Shown one piece after another: positions 1 through 15,811 of a DNA stretch of 64,000 bases. Within the stretch, counting starts at the first letter, position 1. The number at the start of each line of letters is the position of its first letter. The translations under genes were made by a program, and so were the position numbers. The notes beneath the pieces were generated by a model. The model was given only the letters and a program-made list of their open reading frames with translations, was not told where the DNA came from and did not search any database. This DNA is from Sporosarcina beigongshangi (GTDB taxonomy: Bacteria > Actinomycetota > Actinomycetes > Actinomycetales > Micrococcaceae). Location of the stretch: the NCBI RefSeq assembly GCF_016820535.1, contig NZ_JADHDY010000016.1, forward strand, positions 54,364 to 118,363, read 5' to 3'.

Positions 1-480
1 CGCGGCGATGGCTGCCAGCAGTTGCACTGCCGACGGCGTCCAGCCCACCAGCAGCGCGGCCCCGAGCAGGATCACCACCTGCGGCAGGAAGTGCGCGGCG
101 GAGACCAGCACCGTGGCGACGGGGAACAGTTCCCGGGGCAGGTAGATTTTGCGGATCAGGTCCCGGTTTTCCACGATCGAACGGGTCGAATTGCCCAGTG
201 TTTCGGTGAAAAAGTTGACCAGGACGATGCCGGAGAACAGGTAGATCGCATAGTTGGGCGTCTTCGCTTGCAGGTTCAGGAAGATGCCCAGCGCCACGAA
301 GTAAATCATGAACTGCATGAGCGGTTTCACATAGGACCACAGCAGCCCCAGCACGGAGCCCCTGTAGCGGACCTTGATCTCCTTGCGAACCAGCAGCTTC
401 AGCAGGAACCAGTTGGAATACAGGTCCAGCAGGCCGCGCCCGCTGCCGGGGATGGTCAATTCATTTTTGGCCGCTGCCAT
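1..480 (-). CDS. Polysaccharide ABC exporter permease (Wzm-like), 3' end missing
   Basis: The minus strand reads from ATG at 480 to the window edge without a stop, giving the first 160 residues of an ABC-2 type permease. The start (MAAAKNELTIP) is followed by the family's amphipathic N-terminal stretch with KVRYRGSVLGLLWSYVKP near residue 35, then hydrophobic segments (MQFMIYFVALGIF and IYLFSGIVLVNFF), the NRDLIRKIYLPRELFP loop and another hydrophobic helix. This architecture is that of Wzm/RfbA permeases that move lipid-linked polysaccharide across the membrane. The ATG abuts the TAG stop of the upstream GlfT2-like gene with no gap, so the two are translationally linked. With glf and glfT2 in the same operon, the substrate is probably a galactan. 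The ATPase partner (Wzt) is expected just outside the window. The fold is clear; the substrate is inferred. Confidence 0.85.
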   Translation of the reverse strand, partial: MAAAKNELTIPGSGRGLLDLYSNWFLLKLLVRKEIKVRYRGSVLGLLWSYVKPLMQFMIYFVALGIFLNLQAKTPNYAIYLFSGIVLVNFFTETLGNSTRSIVENRDLIRKIYLPRELFPVATVLVSAAHFLPQVVILLGAALLVGWTPSAVQLLAAIAA

Positions 481-8192
<7,712 letters not shown>

Positions 8193-8203
8193 GATCTATC
8201 AGG

Positions 8204-8224
8204 CCGGCCCGACGGCTGGGCCGG
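8204..8224. terminator. Short GC hairpin between convergent genes
   Basis: CCGGCCC (8204-8210) pairs with GGGCCGG (8218-8224) around a 7-base loop, just after the FtsK-type gene and before the end of the opposing membrane-protein gene. There is no T-run, so termination activity is a guess from position. Confidence 0.35.
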
Positions 8225-8259
8225 GCAGCAGGACGAACGGCGCCCCGTCCGTGTGCTTG

Positions 8260-8739
8260 TTAGTGGACGGCGCCTTCGGCGGTGGTTCGCTGCGAATACG
8301 CCACGACCCTCGGAGTAAACAGGAAATACGCTGCAGCCAGTGGCGGCAGTAGAAGGGCCAGGCCCAGCAGCACGTTTCCTTCAAGCAGGGACGGCACGGC
8401 AATGGCCACCATGAGCAGCTGCCACACGAACGCCGCCGACCGCGTCCACCGCATGCCCTTGAAGGCGTTGACAGCAACGGCAGCCAGGCCGGCCCCCAGT
8501 CCAAGGAGCAACACGATCAGGAACACCGCGCTGGCCAGTGAGAACGTCGGCTGGGTCAGTGCCGCATAGATGGCATACACGCCGAGGCCAATCAGGGCCA
8601 GGGCTTCCAGGCCCACAACAGCCGCCACCACAACCACGCCTGCGGGGCGGCCTGCTCCGGCTTCCGCAACCCCTGCCGCGGGCAGGGCGGAGCCGTCGTC
8701 GGAAGGCGCATCGGAGTGGTTGCCGGATTCGTTTTGCAC
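8260..8739 (-). CDS. Small integral membrane protein of unknown function
   Basis: 159 residues. The first 32 are hydrophilic and acidic/Gly-rich, followed by four hydrophobic helices (roughly 33-58, 62-87, 100-120 and 122-143) and a short charged tail. No enzymatic motif is visible. It is a single gene facing the FtsK-type gene and is transcribed away from whiB1. Proteins of this size and topology are often seen beside whiB1 in Micrococcaceae, but I cannot name a function. Confidence 0.65.
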   Translation of the reverse strand: MQNESGNHSDAPSDDGSALPAAGVAEAGAGRPAGVVVVAAVVGLEALALIGLGVYAIYAALTQPTFSLASAVFLIVLLLGLGAGLAAVAVNAFKGMRWTRSAAFVWQLLMVAIAVPSLLEGNVLLGLALLLPPLAAAYFLFTPRVVAYSQRTTAEGAVH

Positions 8740-8884
8740 AACTGCACCTTATCGAATTTTGCCGTGAACGGGCAGGGTGCCGTGGGGCATTGTGACGCAT
8801 CGCTCATGGCTTTGCAGCAATCTTTCCGCCTCAACCTCTTGTTTACAAAGAGTTAACATGCCACGCTTAAGGCAATGACCTACC

Positions 8885-8903
8885 GGGCCCGCGTTACGGG
8901 CCC
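8885..8903 (+). promoter_or_regulatory. Terminator-like hairpin in the whiB1 leader
   Basis: GGGCCCG (8885-8891) and CGGGCCC (8897-8903) form a perfect 7-bp stem with loop CGTTA, followed by TTTCTTA. It looks like an intrinsic terminator about 70 bases upstream of the whiB1 start codon. A possible -35 (TTTACA, 8842-8847) lies upstream, so the hairpin may attenuate a longer whiB1 transcript. Function is inferred. Confidence 0.45.
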
Positions 8904-8920
8904 TTTCTTATGTGGCCTAA

Positions 8921-8936
8921 CGTGAAATATTTCACA
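8921..8936. promoter_or_regulatory. CRP-like palindrome upstream of whiB1
   Basis: A perfect 14-bp palindrome at 8922-8935 has the form GTGA-N6-TCAC, the core of CRP/FNR-family operators (TGTGA-N6-TCACA). With the flanking bases it matches nine of ten consensus positions. It lies 37 bases before the whiB1 ATG. In Mycobacterium tuberculosis whiB1 is a known CRP (Rv3676) target, which supports the reading. No CRP gene is visible here. Confidence 0.55.
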
Positions 8937-8972
8937 AGTTGCCTCCCGTTCAATCAAGGAGTGATGATCAGC

Positions 8973-9221
8973 ATGGACTGGCGTAGTCGCGCAGCCTGCC
9001 TCGACAAGGACCCGGAATTGTTTTTCCCCGTCGGAAACACGGGTCCGGCCCTGCTGCAAATCGAGGAAGCCAAGAGCGTCTGCCGTCGCTGCCCCGTGAT
9101 CGACACCTGCTTGAAGTGGGCCATTGAATCCGGACAGGACGCAGGCGTTTGGGGTGGCCTCAGCGAGGACGAACGCCGCGCCATGAAGCGCCGCGCCGCC
9201 CGCGCACGCCGCGCCAGCTGA
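8973..9221 (+). CDS. whiB1: WhiB1-type iron-sulfur transcription factor
   Basis: 82 residues starting MDWRSRAAC, the same start and length class as mycobacterial WhiB1. Cys9, Cys37, Cys40 and Cys46 would bind the [4Fe-4S] cluster (C...CxxC...C pattern), GVWGG follows at about residue 60, and the tail is Arg/Lys-rich for DNA contact. WhiB1 is an essential, nitric-oxide-sensitive partner of the primary sigma factor. ATG 8973 is chosen because it matches the family start; AAGGAG at 8956-8961 lies 11 bases upstream, and the in-frame ATG at 8964 is too close to it. The gene stands alone, convergent with pdtaS, the same neighbourhood as in M. tuberculosis. Confidence 0.95.
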   Translation: MDWRSRAACLDKDPELFFPVGNTGPALLQIEEAKSVCRRCPVIDTCLKWAIESGQDAGVWGGLSEDERRAMKRRAARARRAS

Positions 9222-9236
9222 CGCTCCAAACTTTTT

Positions 9237-9305
9237 AACTGACCCGCAGAAAACGGAGAAAACACGGATGATCCGTGGATTTTCACCGAATGCTGCGGGT
9301 CAGTT
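9237..9305. terminator. Bidirectional terminator between whiB1 and pdtaS
   Basis: A 13-bp perfect stem (9237-9249 with 9293-9305) is followed by a T-run on the plus side and preceded by an A-run complement serving the minus strand. A second small hairpin sits inside it (9263-9269 with 9271-9277). Both convergent genes end at this structure. Confidence 0.75.
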
Positions 9306-9307
9306 TT

Positions 9308-10786
9308 TTAATGGCGCGCGATCAGTGCCATGTGGAGCGTGACAACGGTGCCGCCCCCCTCACGCGGGGTCCAGTCGATGCTGCCGCCCAGCTCGCTCGT
9401 GACCAGGGTGCGCACAATCTGCAGCCCCAGCCCTTCCGCAATGTGTCCCTGGGGAAGGCCCACGCCGTCGTCCGCGATGGAGACGGTCAGCGCGTCATCC
9501 CCGGAGCTGTTCTTGTAGCGCTTGGCCTTCAGCCACACCGTGCCCTCACGGTCCTGCAGGCCGTGTTCGACGGCGTTGGTCACCAGTTCGTTGATGACAA
9601 GTGCCAGCGGGGTTGCGAAGTCGCTGGGCAGTTCCCCGAAGGCGCCTTCGCGCTCGGTGCTGACCCGCTGCGATGGGGAAGCCACCTCGGCTGAGAGCCG
9701 GAACTGGCGGTCGATCAGCTCGTCAAAGTCAACATTCTGGGCCAGGCCCTGCGACAGCGTCTCGTGGACCAGGGCGATTGTGGCCACGCGCCGCATGGCC
9801 TGTTCCAGCCCCTGCTTGCCTTCCTCGCTGTGCATGCGCCGTGACTGCATGCGCAGCAGGGCCGCCACCGTTTGCAGGTTGTTCTTGACCCGGTGGTGGA
9901 TCTCGCGGATGGTGGCGTCCTTGGTCACCAGTTCCTGTTCCCGGCGGCGCAGCTCCGACACATCGCGGCACAGCACCAGGGCGCCAAAGCGTTCGGTGCC
10001 GTCCCTCAGTGGAATGGCGCGCAGCGACAGGCTGACGCCGCGGGATTCAATTTCGGTGCGCCACGGCATGCGTCCGGTGACCACCAGCGGCAGGGATTCA
10101 TCCACCATGCGCCTGTCCTTGAGCAGCCCCGTGGTGACCTCGGCCAGCGACCTGCCCTCGAGGGATTCGCCGTCGCCCAGGCGGCGGAAGGCGGAGACGC
10201 CGTTGGGGCTGGCGTACTGCACGATGCCGTCGACGTCCAGGCGCAGCAGGCCGTCGCCGACGCGGGGGGCGCCGCGGCGTGAGCCGGTGGGCGATGCGAA
10301 GTCGGGCCACAGGCCCAGGGTTCCCATTTTCAGCAGGTCGTAGGCGCACTGGCGGTAGGTCAGTTCCAGCCTGGACGGCATGCGGGAACTGGAGAGGTCC
10401 ATGTGGGTGGTGATGACGGCCAGGGTCCGGCCGTTGCGGACCATAGGGATCGCCTCGACCCGCATGGCCACATCCGAGTTCCAGATCTTTGTCTCGTTGG
10501 ACCGTTCAATCTTTTGGCTGGCCCAGGCGGCGCCCACCAACGGCGTCAGCTCGGGTGAGATGGCGTCGCCCACAAAGTCGGCGTGGAAGAGGGTGTGCGA
10601 GGTGGAAGGCCTCACGTGGGCCAGGGCGACATACCCGCGCTCGTCCTCGGCCGGGAACCACAGGACCAGGTCGGCGAAGGCAAGGTCGGCAATCATCTGC
10701 CAGTCCCCCACCAAAAGGTGCAGCCATTCGGCGTCGCCGGGGCCCAGGCCCGAACTTGCCCTGATCATGTCGGCAAAAACTGCCAT
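9308..10786 (-). CDS. pdtaS: Cytosolic sensor histidine kinase PdtaS
   Basis: 492 residues without membrane helices. A GAF-type sensor domain (about 1-150) is followed by a PAS domain (about 180-280), then the HisKA_2/HWE-like box REIHHRVKNNLQT at 294-306 and a HATPase_c domain with NELVTNAVEHG and DDGVGLP. This is the PdtaS family, which phosphorylates PdtaR, a response regulator with an RNA-binding ANTAR output domain. PdtaR is not in the window. The start ATG has AAGGAG five bases upstream. Adjacency to whiB1 is conserved with mycobacteria. The gene lies downstream of the glutamate dehydrogenase, separated from it by two hairpins. Confidence 0.9.
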   Translation of the reverse strand: MAVFADMIRASSGLGPGDAEWLHLLVGDWQMIADLAFADLVLWFPAEDERGYVALAHVRPSTSHTLFHADFVGDAISPELTPLVGAAWASQKIERSNETKIWNSDVAMRVEAIPMVRNGRTLAVITTHMDLSSSRMPSRLELTYRQCAYDLLKMGTLGLWPDFASPTGSRRGAPRVGDGLLRLDVDGIVQYASPNGVSAFRRLGDGESLEGRSLAEVTTGLLKDRRMVDESLPLVVTGRMPWRTEIESRGVSLSLRAIPLRDGTERFGALVLCRDVSELRRREQELVTKDATIREIHHRVKNNLQTVAALLRMQSRRMHSEEGKQGLEQAMRRVATIALVHETLSQGLAQNVDFDELIDRQFRLSAEVASPSQRVSTEREGAFGELPSDFATPLALVINELVTNAVEHGLQDREGTVWLKAKRYKNSSGDDALTVSIADDGVGLPQGHIAEGLGLQIVRTLVTSELGGSIDWTPREGGGTVVTLHMALIARH

Positions 10787-10807
10787 GCAGGCTCCTTAGA
10801 AGAGGTG

Positions 10808-10862
10808 GCGGCACCCGCCGGGGCGGGTGCCGCTCAAACAGTTGCAACCGTGCGGTTGCAAC
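10808..10862 (-). terminator. Two tandem hairpins between gdh and pdtaS
   Basis: A 12-bp GC stem (10808-10819 with 10822-10833) lies next to a 10-bp stem (10841-10850 with 10853-10862). They fall between the stop of the glutamate dehydrogenase and the start of pdtaS on the minus strand. They may end the gdh transcript or process it; there is no strong T-run. Confidence 0.5.
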
Positions 10863-10880
10863 GGCACAGGGTGCGGCGGG

Positions 10881-13800
10881 TCAGCGCCGCACGATTGAAC
10901 GCAGAAGCCTCAATGCTACCGACAAGGACGCCATGTCGTCCTGTTCGAGCTCGTTGACCTCGGCGAACATGCGCACGGCACGGTCCAGCTGTTCACGGTT
11001 CTGGCTTTCCCAGGCCTCAATCCGCTCCATACCGGGCGTTCCTGAAGGGGTGCTGTCCAGGACGTTTCGCGCCATGTCCGCAACCGTGGCATACAGGTCG
11101 TCGCGCAGCGCGGCGCGGGCCAGGGCCTGCCACCGGTCGTTGCGCGGCAGCCCCGTGATCCGCTCCAGGAGCTTGTCCACGCCGTAACGGTTGTAGATGG
11201 CGTAGTACACGCCGGCCACGTCGTCGAGGGGTTCCTCCAGCACCTCGTTGACCTTCGCCACGTCCAGCAGCGGGAAGGTTTCAAACAGCTCCGCCCAACG
11301 CCGGCCCAGTGCCGGCGGCATGTTGTACGAGTTGGCCTCCGCGTACCAGGCGGCAACGCGCTGCACATCCTGGCCCTGGAAGAAGTCTCCCATGTGGGTG
11401 GACAGCGAGGAGACCACCGGCTTGAAGCGGTTGACCACCTCTTCGATGCCCTGGGCCCCCATGCCGTCGTTGACGAGCCAGCGGACCGCCCGATCGAGCA
11501 GCCGGCGCATGTCCAGGTTGACGGCGCACCACTGTTCGGTGGGAAAGCTCGGCGGCAGTTCGCGCAGCTCGGCCGTCATGGAGGCGAAGTCGAAGATCTC
11601 GTGCAGGGCCACAAAGGCCTTGGCCACGACAGCCTCGCTGGCCGAGGATTCCTCCATGGCTCGGAAGGCAAACGTGATGCCGCCCAGGTTGACCATGTCA
11701 TTGGCCACAACGGTGGCAATGATCTCCCTGCGCAGTGGATGGGTGTCCAGCTCCGCGTCAAAGCGCTGGGCTACTGCCGTGGGGAAGTAGCGCCGCAGCG
11801 TGCCCTTGAACCAGGGGTCGTCGGCGAGGTCGCTGGTGGTCAGTGCCGATGCCAATTCCATCTTGGCGTAGGCCAGCAGGACGGCCAGTTCCGGCGAGGT
11901 GAGGCCCTGTCCGGTGGCCAGGCGCTGGGCCAGTTCCTCGTTGGTGGGCAGCGCTTCCAGCTCGCGGTCAAGGTCGGCATGTTCCTCCAGCCAGTCCATG
12001 AAGCGCTCATAGCTGGGGCTCCATTCGACGGCGCGCTGGCGGTCGTTGAGCAGCAGGATGTTCTGCTCAATGTTGTCCTCCAGCACCAGCTGCCCGATCT
12101 CGTCCGTCATGGACATCAGGAAGTCGGTGCGTTCGGCCGTCTCGAGCTTTCCGGCGGCTACCATCCGGTCAACGAAGATCTTGATGTTGACTTCATGGTC
12201 GGAGCAGTCCACACCGGCCGAGTTGTCGATGGCGTCCGAGTTCAGGATGACCCCGTGCAGGGCCGCCTCGACCCGCCCGCGCTGGGTCATGCCCAGGTTT
12301 CCGCCTTCACCGATGACCTTCACCCTCAGGTCTGCACCGTCCACGCGAATGGCGTCGTTGGCCTTGTCGCCCACGGAGGCGTTCGTCTCGGTGCTGGCCT
12401 TGATGTAGGTGCCGATGCCGCCGTTGTAGAGCAGGTCGGCCGGGGCCAGCAGGACCGCTCGGAGCAGTTCCGGCGGACTGAGTTTTTCGGTTCCCTCCGG
12501 CAGGCCAAGGACGGTGCGGACCTCCGGCGTGATCGGGATCGACTTCAGGGAGCGCGAGTACACGCCGCCGCCCTCACTGATGAGCTCCTTGTTGTAGTCG
12601 GCCCATGAGGACCGCGGGAGATCGTACAGGCGCTGGCGCTCGTCAAAGGCCACCCCGGGAACCGGATTCGGGTCAAGGAAGATGTCCCGGTGGTCGAAAG
12701 CGGCGACCAGGCGCACGTGGCGGGTGCGCAGCAGGCCGTTGCCGAACACGTCGCCTGACATGTCCCCGACGCCAACCGCCGTGAACTCCTGGGTCTGGGT
12801 GTCGACGTCGAACTCGCTGAAGTGCCGCTTGACGGACTCCCAGGCACCGCGGGCCGTGATGCCCATGGCCTTGTGGTCGTAGCCCACCGAGCCGCCGGAG
12901 GCGAAGGCGTCGCCCAGCCAGAAGCCGTACTCGGCGGAGATGGCATTGGCGGTGTCGGAGAACGATGCGGTGCCCTTGTCCGCGGCCACCACCAGGTAGC
13001 TGTCGTCGCCGTCGTGGCGGACGACGTCGGCCGGCGGCACCAGAATCTCGCCTTCGGGGGTGGCGACGAGGTTGTCAGTCAGGTCCAGCAGGCCACGGAT
13101 GAAGGTCTTGTAGCTGGCGCGGCCCTCTTCCATCCAGGCGCCGCGGTCGACGGCGGGGTTGGGCAGTTGCTTGGCGAAGAAGCCGCCCTTGGCACCGGTG
13201 GGGACGATGACCGCGTTTTTGACGGTTTGTGCCTTGACCAGGCCCAGCACCTCGGTGCGGAAGTCCTCACGGCGGTCCGACCAGCGCAGCCCGCCTCGGG
13301 CCACCTTGCCAAAGCGCAGGTGTGTGCCTTCCACCTGCGGGGAGTAGACCCAGATTTCAAACATGGGCAGCGGCGCGGGCAGTCCGTTGATGGCCGTGGG
13401 GTCCAGCTTGAAGCTGAGGTAGTCGTGGCCCTGGTAGTAGTTGGTGCGCAGTGTGGCGTCCACCAGGTTGGTGAACGTGCGCAGGATCCTGTCGGCGTCG
13501 AGCGTGGGCACGTTCTCCAGCGCTGCGTTGAGGCGCTCGTGCACCTCTGCCTGCAGCGCCTCGCGCGCCCCTTCGGCCACGGCCGGGCTGAATCGCGCCT
13601 CAAAGAGTTCCACCAGCCCGCGCGTCACGGCCACGTTGTGCAGCAGGGTGTCGGCGATGAAGCCGAAGGAGTTGGTGTTGCCCATCTGGCGCATGTACTT
13701 GGCATACGCGCGCAGGATCACGATCTGTCGGGAGTGCATGCCCTCGCTGAGCACGAGCCGGTCAAAGTTGTCCGACTCGCTGAGCCCGGTGATGGCTGCG

Positions 13801-15755
13801 CCAAACGCCTCGGTGAGCAGTTCCGCCGTCGCCAGCGGGTCGACGCCGGCCGGGTACCTCAGTCCGAGGTCGTACAGGAAGAAGTCGCGCTTGTCCGCCG
13901 TTTCGATTTCGAAGGGGCGCTCGTCCAGGACCTCGATGCCGAGGTTGTGGAAGAACGGCAGGATCTTGCTCAGGCTCTCCGGGTGGGCCATGTACAGCTT
14001 GACGCGGGCGTCCTCCTCCAGGTCCTCCCCCACTCCTTCGGGAACGTACACCTGCATGCCGGGGGCGCACTGTTCGGGGCCGAGGCCGGAGGCCAGGGTC
14101 TGCTTGTAGGCGGAGTCGAAGTCCTCGAAGCGGCGGATGTCGCCCAGTGCGTCCTCCACCTCAAAGTCCACCCGGTAGCCCGCCGGGAAGGCCTCGGCCC
14201 ACTTGGCCACCAACCTTTCCGCCTGCTCTCGGGGCGTGGAGTCGCGCAGCACCTTCTCGATCCCTTCCGGCCAGGAGCGTGCGGCACGGACCAGGCGGTC
14301 CTGCAGCTCGCCGGCGTGAAGGTCGACGGGGACGATGTAGTCCTTGGGCAGCCGGATGCGGAAGAACAGGCGGGCGAGCGCGGACTCGCTCATGCGTGCT
14401 TCAAAGTCGATGGAGACGGCGCTGAACGTGCGGGTCAGCTCTTCCTCGATGCGGTGGCGCACGGCTGTGGTGTAACGGTCGCGGGGGATGTAGACCAGCG
14501 CCGACATGAAACGGCCGTAGATGTCGGGGCGCAGGAACAGCCTGGTCCGACGGCGCTCGGCCAGCCTGAGGATGCCGCTGGCGATTTCTATGAGGTCCGC
14601 AACCTCCATCTGGAACAGTTCATCGCGCGGGTATGTCTCCAGTACGGCGAACAGGTCCTTGCCCGAGTGGGAGTTGGGCGGGAAGCCAAAGTGGCGCAGC
14701 ACGGCGTCGACCTTTTCGCGCACCACGGGGATGTTGCGCACCGATCCGGTGTACACGGCCGAGGAGAACAGGCCGATGAAGCGCTGCTCGCCGTTGACGT
14801 TGCCCTGGGAATCAAAGGACTTGACGCCGATGTAGTCGAGGTAGGCGCCGCGGTGCACCGTGGAGCGGGAATTCGCCTTGGTGATGACCAACACGCGCTT
14901 TTCCCGGGCTTTCCTCCGGCCAGTGGTGGTCAGGTGCTGGACGGTGGGATGGTTGGAGCCGTCGCGGAGCAGGCCGAGCCCGCTGCCTTCCCGGTTGACG
15001 AGGACGTCCTCGCCGTCGCGCTTGTCGAGGTCGTATTCACGGTAGCCGAGGAAGGTGAAGTTGTCGGCTTCCATCCAGTGCAGCAGGTCTTCGGCCTCGC
15101 GCAGGTCAACGAGGTCTTCCCCCGCCAGGACTGTGGCCAGTATCTCTGCCCGGCTGAGCGCCTTCTCGCGCATGGCCGGCCAGTCTTCAACCGCGGCGCG
15201 CACATTGCCCAGGACCTTGGCGAGCCCCGCGAGGAGCTCGTCCTTCTCGGCGTCGCCGATGCGGGGAATTTCAATGGCGATCCAGGACTCGAGGCAGGAC
15301 TTGTTGTCGCCGTCGCCCAGGAGGTAGGCAATGTTGGGCATGGCTGAGGTGTCGCCGCTGGCCACGCCGGCGTGCGAGGGAACCTTTTTCACGGATGTGA
15401 GCACGTCCGTGGACTTGTCCCGGGACACAACGAAGACAGGGTGGGTGACGAGGTGGATGGCGAGGTTCTGGCGGACCAGTTCGGCACTGACGGAGTCAAC
15501 CAGGAACGGCATGTCGTCGGTGATGATGTACACGACGCTGGCATCGGCCTCGTCCAGGACTTCCATGCGTGCCTGGCCCGGCGTGCGGTGTTCGGCAAGC
15601 TTTTGGTGGGCCAGCGCCCGGGACTTCAGCAGCGCCGGATCGTAGCTCGCTGCGTCCTCTTCCGATAATTGCACAAAGTAGTCATTCAGGAATGACTGGC
15701 CGCCAAAACGGGCTTGATCCTGCTCAGGCTCGTGGGTGGGTGTGTGCGATGACAT
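10881..15755 (-). CDS. gdh: NAD-specific glutamate dehydrogenase, 180-kDa class
   Basis: 1,624 residues, the size of the large NAD-GDH class found in actinobacteria and proteobacteria, which oxidatively deaminates glutamate to 2-oxoglutarate and ammonia. The long N-terminal half carries ACT-like regulatory segments. The catalytic core lies in the C-terminal half, with VIVPTGAKGGFF near 855 containing the substrate lysine, then VGVGDMSGDVFGNG near 995 and GEGGNLG, which line the NAD site. The ATG at 15755 is preceded by GGAGG nine bases upstream. A hairpin separates it from the CpaE-like gene upstream. It is a single intact frame with no internal disruption. Confidence 0.92.
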   Translation of the reverse strand: MSSHTPTHEPEQDQARFGGQSFLNDYFVQLSEEDAASYDPALLKSRALAHQKLAEHRTPGQARMEVLDEADASVVYIITDDMPFLVDSVSAELVRQNLAIHLVTHPVFVVSRDKSTDVLTSVKKVPSHAGVASGDTSAMPNIAYLLGDGDNKSCLESWIAIEIPRIGDAEKDELLAGLAKVLGNVRAAVEDWPAMREKALSRAEILATVLAGEDLVDLREAEDLLHWMEADNFTFLGYREYDLDKRDGEDVLVNREGSGLGLLRDGSNHPTVQHLTTTGRRKAREKRVLVITKANSRSTVHRGAYLDYIGVKSFDSQGNVNGEQRFIGLFSSAVYTGSVRNIPVVREKVDAVLRHFGFPPNSHSGKDLFAVLETYPRDELFQMEVADLIEIASGILRLAERRRTRLFLRPDIYGRFMSALVYIPRDRYTTAVRHRIEEELTRTFSAVSIDFEARMSESALARLFFRIRLPKDYIVPVDLHAGELQDRLVRAARSWPEGIEKVLRDSTPREQAERLVAKWAEAFPAGYRVDFEVEDALGDIRRFEDFDSAYKQTLASGLGPEQCAPGMQVYVPEGVGEDLEEDARVKLYMAHPESLSKILPFFHNLGIEVLDERPFEIETADKRDFFLYDLGLRYPAGVDPLATAELLTEAFGAAITGLSESDNFDRLVLSEGMHSRQIVILRAYAKYMRQMGNTNSFGFIADTLLHNVAVTRGLVELFEARFSPAVAEGAREALQAEVHERLNAALENVPTLDADRILRTFTNLVDATLRTNYYQGHDYLSFKLDPTAINGLPAPLPMFEIWVYSPQVEGTHLRFGKVARGGLRWSDRREDFRTEVLGLVKAQTVKNAVIVPTGAKGGFFAKQLPNPAVDRGAWMEEGRASYKTFIRGLLDLTDNLVATPEGEILVPPADVVRHDGDDSYLVVAADKGTASFSDTANAISAEYGFWLGDAFASGGSVGYDHKAMGITARGAWESVKRHFSEFDVDTQTQEFTAVGVGDMSGDVFGNGLLRTRHVRLVAAFDHRDIFLDPNPVPGVAFDERQRLYDLPRSSWADYNKELISEGGGVYSRSLKSIPITPEVRTVLGLPEGTEKLSPPELLRAVLLAPADLLYNGGIGTYIKASTETNASVGDKANDAIRVDGADLRVKVIGEGGNLGMTQRGRVEAALHGVILNSDAIDNSAGVDCSDHEVNIKIFVDRMVAAGKLETAERTDFLMSMTDEIGQLVLEDNIEQNILLLNDRQRAVEWSPSYERFMDWLEEHADLDRELEALPTNEELAQRLATGQGLTSPELAVLLAYAKMELASALTTSDLADDPWFKGTLRRYFPTAVAQRFDAELDTHPLRREIIATVVANDMVNLGGITFAFRAMEESSASEAVVAKAFVALHEIFDFASMTAELRELPPSFPTEQWCAVNLDMRRLLDRAVRWLVNDGMGAQGIEEVVNRFKPVVSSLSTHMGDFFQGQDVQRVAAWYAEANSYNMPPALGRRWAELFETFPLLDVAKVNEVLEEPLDDVAGVYYAIYNRYGVDKLLERITGLPRNDRWQALARAALRDDLYATVADMARNVLDSTPSGTPGMERIEAWESQNREQLDRAVRMFAEVNELEQDDMASLSVALRLLRSIVRR

Positions 15756-15771
15756 GAATTAACGCCTCCGT

Positions 15772-15795
15772 CAAAGAGATAAGACCGCCTCTTTG
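15772..15795 (-). terminator. Hairpin between the CpaE-like gene and gdh
   Basis: CAAAGAG (15772-15778) pairs with CTCTTTG (15789-15795) around a 10-base loop, directly after the CpaE-like stop and before the gdh ribosome-binding site. It is short, so termination would be weak. Confidence 0.35.
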
Positions 15796-15811
15796 CGATC
15801 CTCGTCTGAGC

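Noticed and set aside
12822..15347. 841-residue plus-strand frame opposite gdh
   Set aside because: The translation has no family features and lies wholly within the gdh coding sequence.
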